DNA of 60,000 nt from Owenia fusiformis (lineage: Eukaryota; Annelida; Polychaeta; Sabellida; Oweniidae), in the NCBI GenBank assembly GCA_903813345.2, contig CAIIXF020000009.1, positions 21,727,759 to 21,787,758 of the forward strand. Direction: 5' to 3'. Position 1 is the stretch's first letter. Each line of letters begins with the position of its first letter. This document shows, one piece after another, positions 51,501-60,000 of this stretch. Position numbers and translations under genes: made by a program. A model generated the notes under the pieces. It was given only the letters and a program-made list of their open reading frames with translations. It searched no databases and was not told the origin of the DNA.

Positions 51501-52166
51501 AAGATTACCAAAATTTGCATTAACATCACCAAGGATTACAATGGAACCCATCAGACTTGCCTCTCGGACAAACATTTCAAGCTTATTTAACACATCATCA
51601 AAAGTCTCAGTAGTACACCCTTGTTGCGGCATATACACAGAAAAAACATAAATAGGCAGATTCTTTGATATCGACACCTTAATACATACAATTCTATCAG
51701 TACACATTTTATTTACAGTGTTAACATACTTGTTTAAAGATGATCTCCAAAATAGTGCAACTCCACCATTGCCCCAAATTCTACCACAATCAATCTCATT
51801 TAGTAGCTTGCTACTTTTACTGAGACAGCAAAATTCAGTGTTAATAGATTCTAGCTTACCAAGATTACATGGATACAATTTGTGTTCTGATAGGGCCATA
51901 ATATCACAGCGATTCAACAATGAGTTTATATACAATGACGACACGTTAAATCCTCGACAATTCCATTGCACAAACCGAAGAGTAGTGTTTACATGAGTTT
52001 GATGCCTATTTGTAGTTTGGTTCATCAGAAAAAGACAGATTAAAATATATACTGTTCTTGATATAGACGCCATATTATTCAACATAATCATTTTGGTACA
52101 TGTTATCATGCCACTCTCTGTAGTTAGATGCACTATATTCCGTGGAAGATTTATGAATATCGTCAT
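48501..52166 (-). CDS. LINE ORF2: AP endonuclease and reverse transcriptase, 1221 codons, intact
   Basis: Copies the element's RNA into DNA at a nicked target (family knowledge). The endonuclease lies at about residues 60-320: WNCRGF, ALSEHKL, GGVALFWR, VYMPQ, ILGDVNAN, YIDHIITS and SSDHLPI give the Asn, Glu, Asp and His active-site set. The reverse transcriptase at about residues 560-850 has RGITLMTMFRKLFDN, ADIRKAFDSVW (motif A), LQGVHQGGVLS (motif B), SYADDTCI (catalytic YADD) and LTHLGIPL. The C-terminal CTMCDSYETETVEHFLFYC is a CCHC zinc-binding knuckle. No stop or frameshift interrupts it, in contrast with the other retroelements here. The first Met may not be the true start; a more internal Met before LNNMASIS is possible. 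Clade (CR1/L2/Jockey group) was not resolved. Confidence 0.93.
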   Translation of the reverse strand: MTIFINLPRNIVHLTTESGMITCTKMIMLNNMASISRTVYILICLFLMNQTTNRHQTHVNTTLRFVQWNCRGFNVSSLYINSLLNRCDIMALSEHKLYPCNLGKLESINTEFCCLSKSSKLLNEIDCGRIWGNGGVALFWRSSLNKYVNTVNKMCTDRIVCIKVSISKNLPIYVFSVYMPQQGCTTETFDDVLNKLEMFVREASLMGSIVILGDVNANFGNLTASSRGSGQPSLNGLKLFDFMTRNVLTAIDMENDTTGPNFTFQMSRNGKQYVSYIDHIITSTSLVNNIDKCFIIDDEPDNSSDHLPIYTAMSVNACTSKISTDNATGVFAWNKISEPDITNTYTKSVEHCSNDILLKLQEILSKRPLGEKEIEHFTDTLAETLISCSEYHIPKRKFKRHVKPFWNVNLTLLAKDKKAKWHTWVSHGRPRNNTNTVRRQYLDAKRVFNKAFHVAQIEYERQEMEKLYKSEQADQRFYWYLVNKQRKSRKSPTSPVLSNDGELITDPVGILEQWKDHFKNLATPNESPNFDNPFKLEVENRIKYLISNMHIEDEQLSITTDDVIGAVKALHCKRARGYDSITAEHLKYGGYILYHGIALLYDSIIKTEYIPKNFSIGIMISIVKAGKDPLVKDNSRGITLMTMFRKLFDNIVLKYVKTPILRSIPLLQGASTDKCSSVHTSLLVQETIAHGVEHNKMVVVTVADIRKAFDSVWIDGLLIKLYNCGVVGKIWRVLYQMYKKYMCSVMVAGTCSDLFPILQGVHQGGVLSMIFYQLYMADLIVEMSNLNIGASIGHINCVCPSYADDTCIISNSFESMQTLLNTFTRHSYKWRYSIHPKKCSYLVFNEKIELGAAQRLKIGGVQISRSESLTHLGIPLSTNKCITNYVDERCNKGLRQYYCQLAIGNRCGGLTPISASNLYKTFSIPSMLYAAPIINYQDGDIVKLENTQKDIGKRIQYISKNASNPLSSTTLGWLDVDLYIDFLSLTFLWSLLKLPFTNAYKAICVYRIFYLWNVENQCNIFSPIKAMLQRVETYGLRVDVHDILYGNSDISKYAWKRMVLSKVSDVQLQRTYTKSLMYSGLNHFRKLNFNTLKPNIWWCVAQQFPSAMASCIIMFKLLTGEHMLNSKYRGGDNKSKLCTMCDSYETETVEHFLFYCKAECYIPAREKLAKFCTELKVRFDCDTILGINDTNDQHTMLKLKHVAELVKINYNLRAVKIDNTV

Positions 52167-52353
52167 AGTCTAAGTAATCTGAGTCACTCTGCCTAGAGCG
52201 TGTGTATCGACCTCGTTGGACCCATTCCCTGCACCTAACAGGGTCAGGCAATAGTTTAGTAATAGTTTGTAGTAGAGCCAAGATTTGATCTGTATCATGT
52301 ACGTACCCTGCATAAAAAAAATTCGTTTTTAGTGTGCCATAGATGTTAACCAT
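52075..52353 (-). CDS. Possible upstream small ORF of the LINE (ORF1-like tail), 92 codons
   Basis: Overlaps the start of the large ORF by 92 bp in another frame. It has a basic middle (EWVQRGRYTRSRQ) and an acidic, Tyr/Asp-rich end (DSDYLDYDDIH), ending NYREWHDNMYQ. No known ORF1 domain (RRM, zinc knuckle or PHD) is seen. It could be the end of a decayed ORF1 or chance. Confidence 0.3.
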   Translation of the reverse strand: MVNIYGTLKTNFFYAGYVHDTDQILALLQTITKLLPDPVRCREWVQRGRYTRSRQSDSDYLDYDDIHKSSTEYSASNYREWHDNMYQNDYVE

Positions 52354-52370
52354 TAACTATTGCAGAATCA

Positions 52371-52626
52371 AAAAAAGTTTTGTGAAAAATTAGGATAATG
52401 TTTCAAAATTATACACCGGACAATAAATAACTATACTCAATGCAGACAGGGAGTTTTAATTGCCCAAAAACTGAGTATCAAAATGCATTTGTATCTCTTT
52501 AGTATCTTGCATGACTCGTTCATATGAATTCTTTATTTCTACCTCGTTCCCAATACATTCTGAGACAGTTCAACCTTTGCCCCACGTCCTGTTCGTCGTT
52601 AGTACGTTGTCACTCGATATAACTGC
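52371..52626. other. Possible LINE 5' region
   Basis: 256 bp between the LINE ORFs and the foldback element, with no recognisable content; it may be the LINE 5' UTR or large-element sequence. Confidence 0.3.
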
Positions 52627-53032
52627 CACGCGGTCCTAACTTCGACCGTTAATTTGAATTTTTGACCTACCGGATATTTGAAAATCAAGGATTACGAGTC
52701 TCATACTGCACCATTTTCTTCAAACTTGTTCCATTCAAAGCATGACAAAAATCTCTTTCTGATGGTACGTTATTATCTTAAACAGAGTTCCTACTTCCAG
52801 CGTAATTTTGGTCCCCAGCTGTAAGAAGGCCTTCTAACAGCAGGGGAGTGGGGACCAAAATGCTGCTAGAACGAGAGACTCTTTACAATAAAGTAATGCA
52901 CTGACAGAAGTGCAATTTTTTTTGCTTTTAATGGTATAATGGAAGAAAAACGGTGCAGTATCAGACTCGCAATCTTTGATTTTCAAGCATCTGGTAGGTC
53001 AAAAATTCCAATTAACGGTCGAAGACCGCGTG
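52627..53032. mobile_element. 406-bp foldback element sharing termini with the 13.8-kb element
   Basis: Two arms of about 200 bp meet at AAGAAGGCCTTCT. The ends are CACGCGGTC and GACCGCGTG. Both arms contain TCGACCGTTAATTNGAATTTTT, GACCTACCNGAT, TTGAAAATCAANGATT and TTTTGGTCCCCA, in the same order as the terminal repeat at 44880-45130. Flanking ACTGC and ATTGC are similar but not identical, so the target duplication is uncertain. It is a MITE or foldback derivative of the same family. Confidence 0.82.
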
Positions 53033-53789
53033 ATTGCAGAAAGTGATGACCACGTGGAAATTTTGGAACTACCCTTTCGAGTAGGCAAGTAGACCCCAAA
53101 CGGTTCTAAGTACTTCCAATCCGTCCACACAGTTTAAGCCCGTTCTCGAGAGCGTAGTGAGAACTAGTTTGGTGTGATAATAGGGTCAGATACTGAAAGT
53201 GTAAGCATGGACGACCTCCCACCGTCCAATGAACACAGTGGGTTCAGAATCAGAAGGCGTTTCAGACGGCGTTCTGAAACAGCTCACTATAGCTTATTCC
53301 TTAAATTTTGGCCTGAATGCTTTGTACGTTGAGAGACGGGACGGGACACGACCAGTGTGACAGCGCCATTAGCATTAGGCGCACGCTGGGCACATTTTAA
53401 CTTGGTATGAGTAGGGGATAATTTATGAGGATCAATAGGACTTCCCACGGCAGCCACACGGTGAATTTTAAATTTCTGTTAGTAAATAATACTTTTTTCA
53501 TTTTATTTACATCAGGGCAATTTATAAATGTTATTCATAGTGCTAGGATGTAATATCAAATGAAAAGTGATCGTGAAACATTGACAAATAATGATTCAAT
53601 CTTGTTGAGCCAGTTGATTTCTACGGACCTCAGAAATGAACAAATATTATAACTCCGAGTTATAATTTCTATACGGCGACCCTGCGGCGTGTGAAAAACT
53701 GGATACGCCGTACGGAGGCCCCAAGGCAAGCGTAGATTTCCTACGCACAGGCACTGTAGCCCCTTTAAACATTATCCTCCGTCAATAGA
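53033..53789. other. Sequence without recognised gene
   Basis: Less AT-rich than its surroundings in places (53060-53450). No ORF, repeat copy or domain recognised. Confidence 0.4.
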
Positions 53790-54565
53790 AGATACACTCA
53801 CCTCCATAAGTTGAATTTTTATTTACTTAACCGGCGATGAAATAACTTATAATATTGATGGAAACGTAACTTGACTTTATTTCCAATACCTTCAAATTTT
53901 ATCAATTTTTTTCCTAAATTAAAATAGGTCGAAAATTGATGATAAATTTGATGACTTTTTGAAAATCGTCATTCCCATGTCATCCAATGGGAAATGGTAG
54001 ATTTACCGCACGTCATATGACAGAATATCCATCCATCCGAGTCCTTGCAAAATATGAGTAAGGCAGGCAATTGAATTTGCTAAAAGAATTGATATGTTTC
54101 TTCAGGTTCAACAAAGTTACAGGGCTTAGTCAAAATTGGTTTTCAAGAAAACTCGATTCCCATTGAAATAACACAGGAGTCGAAAAATTATTTTCAAAAA
54201 TGACTTTGAAGCGCTATAAATTTAGTATTCATCAAATAAATTAAACACTTAGTGAACAAAAAAGTTAGACAATTCAATTCTTTTATACCAAAAATTTTTT
54301 GCTGAATCTTTTACTGAAAAGATTCTGATTTGCCCCGAACTCTCTATTTCCTCTTGGATTATACGGGAATGACGATTTTAAAAAATTTATCAAATTTATC
54401 CTCAATTTTCGATCTCTTGTTATGGAGGAAAAAAATCTAGAAAATTTGGAGGTATTGGAAATAAAATAAAAATTCAAACGTAAAGAGGCTTTAACACGTA
54501 GTTCAATGGGGGAGCTAAGGTTGCCAAACTTATGGAGGGGAGTGTATAAATACAACTACCGGCTT
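53790..54565. mobile_element. Second foldback element, about 775 bp
   Basis: 53790-54010 pairs with the reverse complement of 54340-54560. Shared in order: ATACACTCNCCTCCATAAGT, TTATTTCCAATACCT, CAAATTTTNTNNATTTTTTTCCT, TCGAAAATTGANGATAAATTTGAT and AAAATCGTCATTCCC. The arms are clearly diverged, so it is older than the 406-bp element. Outer limits and target duplication could not be set; the interior has no ORF. Confidence 0.65.
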
Positions 54566-54821
54566 TTCACGCAAATGAGCCTACTGGGCGTTTATTTTGC
54601 ATAGGGCGTTTATTTGAAAGAACATTTAATTAACGCTCGTGGTACTTTATTAATAGGGAAAAATATTTTTCCGTTTGGGTGGGCGATAAGCTATTTGATT
54701 CCTTTTTTCGAATCTTTCGCCAATTGTCAGTTAAGTTTTCCTCTTATTAAGAAGTATTCAAAAAACACCAATGGGTCTTTATTAAGAGGGGGAAACTTTT
54801 CCATACTACATGAATTCCAGC

Positions 54822-55816
54822 GTGACGGAATCACACATTTGACGAAAAAAACGACATTTAAAAGGCCATCTGTCAAATATACAGGGGTTTCTTGATCTTA
54901 TATGGGATCTTCTAGAAACGGAGTTGTTTTGTGTTTCTATAAAAAACGTCAATATAAATGTGCATACATTGTTTTTATTGTTACGGGCTTTTTTCTCCTC
55001 CGTGACGGAATCACTTCTACTTTTTCACAAAATGCCCCCTACTACCATCGTCTTTCATTTTCTGCTCATTTTGACCTATCGGGGTGCTCGTTTTTACTTA
55101 ATTCTATCGTTAAGACAAAAGTTCAACGAAATAAACCCGTTCATGTGTTTTACAATGTTCTGGCATTGTGATATTGCAATTATTATGCCGTGACGGAATC
55201 ACAATTTTAAGCGTGATGGAATCACGAGACAAAAATTAATAAAAAGAAGTTGACTTTGAACCGTGTTGGAAATATCACGATTAACATTTTGTGCAATGAT
55301 AAACTATTCAATGGAATATTATCATCGAATATATCGTCGTGTAGGTCGTACGGCATCAGGAACCGTAACACTTTTTTGAATTCCCCTGTCAAAAGTGACA
55401 TTGTTAAAATCAATGGGAATTTAGGTGATTCCGTCACGTTTGGTTCATCACTCATCAAAGTACCACGTGAGAAAATAGCAATACTGATCCTAGCATTAAT
55501 AATACTTTAGAATTTGTATTCATCCATTGAGGCCATACAAGTAATATCAAGTACAGTGTAAATGATTTAAAATATCATCGTTATAGTCATATCCCTCATT
55601 GTATGCAACTTGTGAAGTGTTACAGTCATATCTCTGTGGGGTGACTAAATGTGATTCCGTCACGAGCAGTTTGAAGGGATAAGGAGTTCGTGTGTTCCTT
55701 AAACTTCACAGAAAGGAGCGTTACATGTTATCTAAAGTAAATCCTTAGTAAGAAAGGATATCTCTTTATCTGGAAAAAGTTGACAAACTTTTTTGCTCTT
55801 TTCGTGACGGAATCAC
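54822..55816. promoter_or_regulatory. Cluster of seven CGTGAYGGAATCAC motifs
   Basis: The 13-base core GTGAYGGAATCAC lies at 54822-54834, 55002-55014, 55190-55202, 55213-55225 and 55804-55816 on the + strand, and at 55425-55437 and 55651-55663 on the - strand. Each copy is preceded by C. Only the fourth has T for C. The outer GTGA/TCAC form an inverted repeat around five bases, the shape of a dimer binding site. Sequences between the copies do not resemble each other, so this is not a simple tandem repeat. Binding function is inference. Confidence 0.55.
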
Positions 55817-56462
55817 AAAACGCATAATTGAGAGGTTCAGATTTGATCGTGTTTTCAAACATCAAAAATTATTTTTTGCCATTTGAGATATCCAATATAA
55901 CTCTGTTCGAGAAATAGAGATTAAATTCAAAAAGATGAAGTGAGTACATGGCGAAAATGAAACTTCTTGCGAATGGGAGAACATCCAATTTGATACGAGG
56001 ACAGCCTGTCTTCGTTTCCAGTTAATCCCAAGTGATTACGTTTAGAATGTTTTGTTCTTTTACATTTTACGATTTGATAAGAGACAGAGACTAAGAAATT
56101 AAATGCGACGAAACATTTTGACAACGCAATATGTGTACTGTTTATTCTTAAAGTTTTATGCGTTAACTTATTTTATCGGTTTCAAAATGTTTCATTTTAT
56201 TTTGCCTATATAAAATATATTGAATAAGATAAGATCAACTGTTCCGTAATATATATTGTGTTTTGATGACCTTTTTTAGAATCACAATGTAAAATAAATC
56301 CCCCGTTCCTGTCATTCCGGTAACGCCGTGTAATGGATGCAATTCAAAGTGAGAGAGAGATCTATACATCAGAATGCGTCCATGCCATTAATTTTGCCAA
56401 ATACATGACATGAAACTGGCTTGAGGTGCATCCCCCTTTATCTGGTAAATTATGACTAAATT
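55817..56462. other. Sequence without recognised gene
   Basis: AT-rich interior of the large element between the motif cluster and the second minisatellite; nothing recognised. Confidence 0.4.
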
Positions 56463-56597
56463 TTTCGGACAACTGGGTTTCGGACAACTGGGTTTCGGAG
56501 AACTGGGTTTCGGAAAAATGGGTTTCGGAGAACTGGGTTTCGGACAACTGGGTTTCGGACAACTGGGTTTCGGAGAACTGGGTTTCGGACAACTGGG
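56463..56597 (-). repeat. 15-bp minisatellite, nine units, inverted relative to the first
   Basis: Nine units of TTTCGGANAACTGGG, the reverse complement of the array at 45924-46028; the fourth unit has AAAAATGGG. Because 15 is divisible by three, all frames are open and give Gly/Leu/Phe- or Pro/Ser-rich repeats; these are not regarded as proteins. The array is followed by GTGCACCCGATCTGGCT. Confidence 0.92.
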
Positions 56598-58129
56598 GTG
56601 CACCCGATCTGGCTATAAATTTTATGCACTAAACATAAACATGTAATACGTATCAGAATGATACTATACAATATTATATCACAAAGAACATTTTGTCATG
56701 ACTATACATATTTTCTAAGTTCATCATCATGCCACAGTGTAAATGTACTGTATGACATCCAAGGCAAAGTACTAACAAAGCCGGTGTGAAAGAAATTATG
56801 GTCCCCTTTCCTAACGGCCCTTTCTGGCCCTGATTGTGTATAAATAATAAGGAAAATAATCAGGTCACCATCAGGTCACCATATAAATCAATAGAGACTA
56901 GGACCATAATTTGATAGGATCACCTACGCTTTTACACCGGTGTAAAAAGATTCTAGTTACAAATTGACTCTTTGTACAAATATTTCCACTCTAGACCCCT
57001 GGGAAATTTTGCCACGCGTCTCACTTGAAGTTTTGGTAATTTTGACAAATATGCCGTTTTCATAAATGGTTTATAACTCAAAATTAAACTGTTGTATTTC
57101 AGGAATATGTATTTTTTCTTCATCACGTATGATTTTCAATAACCCTACAGGCACCACTTTTTTTAGCTAAATCCATCGGGAAACTTTGCCACGCTTAATT
57201 TCAAAATAACGGAGATGTTATCAAAATTGAGCAATATTGGCACAAAAACGTTTCTAGATTCATACAAAGAATGCATCATCATACAACACTAAGTGGTATA
57301 TAAACAACATCTACTGACTTGGTCTGATAATGTAATATAAAGATTTTAACTGTTGTGTGTCAACCTTTCTTCTGTATGATTCCATTGGATTACATTATGA
57401 AACGTGTACCATATAAAATGATACATGTTTCTAATTACTCGAGTCTCTAGCTTACAGCTAGACGAAACTTCATTGATTTCGTATGTACTGTGCTACACGC
57501 ACCTACACGCATCTAGAACTCATTTTTAATAAATTTTATAAATATTTTTAAGAATATTAATCATATTTAGGATGAAGCGTTGCTTGTCTGGATTTAGATA
57601 TTTCAAAATTTCATTTCGGAGTTTCAACACATGGTGAAATTTTCTCGCTGTAGCTAAAAATGGCTTCCGGTTCTGGACGTGAATAACATTTGAAATTATT
57701 CTCGCTTAAAGAAATCAAATATAACAATAGATTCAGACGGGGATGTGAGCTGGTGTTCTTCAAATTTATACATAAAGGTATATTTCATATTATTATGCCA
57801 TATTTACTGTGCGTGTGACACAATGATTTACAATATTTATAATACTAAGGCAGCTCAATCTTCCTCCTCAAAGCCGGAATATAGAGAAGGCTTTGGACCG
57901 AAGTAAGTTTCTAACGTTATGCTGAAAATAATATAATTGACATCACCCATCCTTTCGCATTTTAACATTTTTTCAAGGCACTTTAAACGTTTCTTAAAAA
58001 TATTTTCAATTGTTCAGTAATTTAAATCTTTATATTGCAATATCGGGAAATCTAAATTTTATGGAGATTTTGGACCACCCTATTATAGGTATATTGAAAA
58101 TGGACAAGAATGGGTAAATCTTAAAACAC
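56598..58129. other. Sequence without recognised gene
   Basis: AT-rich. AACTTTGCCACGC and AATTTTGCCACGC at 57007 and 57183 suggest a faint direct repeat of about 176 bp. No coding region was recognised. Confidence 0.4.
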
Positions 58130-58675
58130 AATCCGATTGGTATTTAGAATCGACAATGGCAACCTACAAACAGACACATCGATGGACAAATTGTTTTAGA
58201 ATGCAACTCTACGTGTATAGTGATAGACTCGGCGGGGCGTAGTGGAAGATGACGGGACGTATTGGTCAAATTTGAAGAGATGTGTGGATGATTTAGAAAC
58301 TGCTGCGTTTGATGCCCAAAAATCAAGACGTAGCGATGGAAGGTTGTAATGGGAGTCCATTCTGAAATTATGGGCGAGAATGGGTAAAAGACTGGCGAGA
58401 TAACTTGACTCACAGTTGAAAGTTATGAAAATTTGCTTTATCTCACAGCTGGGGACCAAAACGCCGCTAAAACGAGGTACTTTGTACACGAAAACAATGT
58501 ATCGACTGAAAGGTATTTCTGTGAAGCTTTGTACGGAACAAGTTTGAAGAAAAATGGTGAAGTGTGAGACTCACAATCCTTGATTTTCAAACACTGGGAT
58601 AGGTTTTAAATTCAAATTAACGGTTTTTTCGGGACGGAGTGGTTTCGATACGTCCCGAAGAGATACTACCGCGTG
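58130..58675 (-). repeat. Right terminal inverted repeat
   Basis: Reverse complement of 44880-45420 with few substitutions, ending CGAAGAGATACTACCGCGTG. An ORF at 58196-58489 on the minus strand is the same by-product of the repeat as at 45065-45292 and is not called as a gene. Confidence 0.85.
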
Positions 58676-58681
58676 ATATAC
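58676..58681 (+). repeat. Target-site duplication ATATAC, right copy
   Basis: Direct repeat of 44874-44879, abutting the right terminus CCGCGTG. Confidence 0.65.
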
Positions 58682-60000
58682 GTTACAGTATGAGGATGAA
58701 GTTTGTATTAAACATAAGGGTCAATTAATGTCCAGTACAAATGTCAGGCATTAACATGACGAAATATAACCACCTTCAAAAGTTTATAAAAATGTGACAA
58801 TCTGTTACAGATACAAAACGCTGTATGAGATGATGAGACCAAACACCAATAAACTTTTCTGATGTTATTAGATTCAATCTTTGATTTCAAAAGAGATGGA
58901 TGTTTCTCATTCTAGCCCACACTGAAAACACAATGTTTATGTTGTCAACCAGATAAACAGTTCGACAAAAGTCAACCCCAGTGCTTCCCAAATGGACTTT
59001 CTCAACCAGCCATTCTGGGGATTATTTTGACAAATCATGTGGATATAGTGAAATTTAGTAAAACAACAGACTTCACAGCTGGCTTAATATCAAAAACAAA
59101 CTCATTTGCACAATTTATTTAGTTTTACAAAACTCAGAAAATAACCAGAAAAAGGCTGTCTTGTAAAAAAAGTTCAAAAAGTTAGTGTGGGGTGGTTATA
59201 AAGTAAAATCAGTACATGAATCACCTAGTTCATACTTTACCTACGTACAGGGTTTGAGAAATTCCCTTCAGTTAATACATAGCATAATGTACAATTAAAG
59301 GAAGATATGGGATAAATATAATATTGCATCATCTTAGTGATATCATTTTATCAATGGGTTATCAAATATCAACAAGAGTGAATATAGCGGATGATGAGTA
59401 TTGATTATGATATCAACAAGTTGATTAAATGAAACTAAAGAGATCTAGAAATAATGTGTATTGAATTTTATTTTTTTATTAACCCATGAGAGACTTTTCA
59501 TTTACTTTCTTAATATTGGCATTATATGACATTTAATGTTAATGTGAAAAAAATTCAAATTCAAAATATTTGTATTTAACTACATGTATTATATTTTGCC
59601 CATTACCCATCTGCAAAATTGTACTGATTCTGGTTTAGAAGAAAATACAATTCATAAAAAAATTCACTCTCTGCCCCCCATAAAGAAATTAAGGAGATAG
59701 CCTTCACTTTGGGCCTAAAACAATGTGACTTTAGGTCTCACTTTCAAAAAGGCTCTATTTTGACAATATGGCCCATATCAAGGAAAAACAGGGACTCAAA
59801 TTTTAAAAATGCCCCATTTGTATTTCTGTATCTACATCTGCTTTGTCTAACCCTATCAGAAACTCAATGCTGAAAACTCAACCAAGTTAGCTGTTTACAA
59901 GCTACATTCCCATAAATATCACATAAACAGTAAAAATCTAATAAAACAAATGTTAAACTGGTATAGCGCCCACAGCTAGGGTAAATCTATTAACAGGCAG
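58682..60000. other. Intergenic sequence, nothing recognised
   Basis: AT-rich sequence outside the large element up to the end of the window. No exon, repeat copy or RNA gene could be supported. Confidence 0.45.

Larger units (their letters stand above)
48345..52370 (-). mobile_element. Non-LTR retrotransposon (LINE) with intact endonuclease-RT ORF
   Basis: Minus-strand element. The 3' end is at about 48345, where the transcript would end in AATAAAGCTATACATACATA, a short microsatellite-like tail as in CR1/L2-type LINEs. The large ORF is at 48501-52166, with a possible overlapping upstream ORF at 52075-52353. The 5' limit was not determined (between 52353 and 52626) and no target duplication was found. 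It lies inside the 13.8-kb TIR element, so it either inserted there or is carried by it. Confidence 0.8.
44880..58675. mobile_element. 13.8-kb element with about 540-bp terminal inverted repeats
   Basis: 44880-45420 is repeated in inverted orientation at 58130-58675, both starting CACGCGGTAGTATCTCTTCG, and a perfect ATATAC hexamer flanks the outside. Within a 75-codon stretch the two repeats differ by three residues, so they are close to 98% alike and young. A 6-bp duplication, long inverted repeats and this length recall Polinton/Maverick elements, but those begin with AG and carry DNA polymerase and integrase genes, none of which is seen. The related 406-bp foldback copy at 52627 shows that the same termini exist in a MITE form. 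Best described as a large non-autonomous TIR element with later insertions; the superfamily is unassigned. Confidence 0.65.

Noticed and set aside
54614-55193. ORFs containing repeated Arg-Asp-Gly-Ile-Thr as a possible repeat protein
   Set aside because: The peptide is just the CGTGACGGAATCAC motif read in one frame; copies fall in different frames and both strands.
56362-56671. Repetitive ORFs (FGQLGFGELG, SETQLSETQ, PKPSCPKPS) on both strands
   Set aside because: They are translations of a 15-bp minisatellite; all frames are open because 15 is divisible by three.
44880-58675. Assignment as a Polinton/Maverick
   Set aside because: Size, long TIRs and 6-bp duplication fit, but the termini are CACGCGGT rather than AG and none of the hallmark genes is seen.

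Overview
The window is nuclear DNA from an invertebrate animal. It is AT-rich and carries one long, heavily split gene with GT-AG introns, separated by several kinds of degraded and young transposable elements (TEs). No bacterial-type operon, rRNA, tRNA or CRISPR array was seen. The species cannot be fixed from the sequence; a marine lophotrochozoan or a non-vertebrate deuterostome would fit.

Region 1 (about 2.4-29 kb, + strand) holds one gene, a single-pass receptor guanylate cyclase of the natriuretic-peptide-receptor type. Eighteen coding exons can be placed. All 17 junctions keep frame and together give 1056 residues: part of an ANF-type ligand-binding domain, a transmembrane helix, a pseudokinase (kinase-homology) domain, a dimerisation helix, a guanylate cyclase domain with its catalytic residues present, and a Ser-rich tail ending in a possible PDZ ligand. 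The N-terminal part of the ectodomain and the start codon were not found and probably lie upstream. Introns carry several Tc1/mariner-like TA-flanked elements (one with a transposase remnant), palindromic MITEs, a 454-bp tandem duplication, a Penelope-like retroelement with long inverted terminal repeats, and a 50-bp minisatellite.

Region 2 (29.4-38.1 kb) is a nested insertion. A 5'-truncated L1/Tx1-like LINE fragment on the minus strand has a poly(A) tail and a perfect 15-bp target duplication. It is split by about 7.8 kb of tandem repeats. That array is made of four head-to-tail units of 1.6-2.2 kb, each ending in a hairpin plus CTAG, which looks like a tandem array of non-autonomous Helitron/Helentron elements.

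Region 3 (38.1-44.9 kb) is non-coding with scattered repeat copies.

Region 4 (44880-58675) appears to be one 13.8-kb element with inverted terminal repeats of about 540 bp that begin CACGCGGT. It is flanked by a perfect 6-bp direct repeat, ATATAC. Inside lie an intact 1221-codon non-LTR retrotransposon ORF, a 406-bp foldback element with the same termini, a second foldback element, triplicated palindromic repeats, two opposed 15-bp minisatellites, and a cluster of seven copies of CGTGAYGGAATCAC within 1 kb. No transposase of its own was recognised. The last 1.3 kb shows nothing identifiable.
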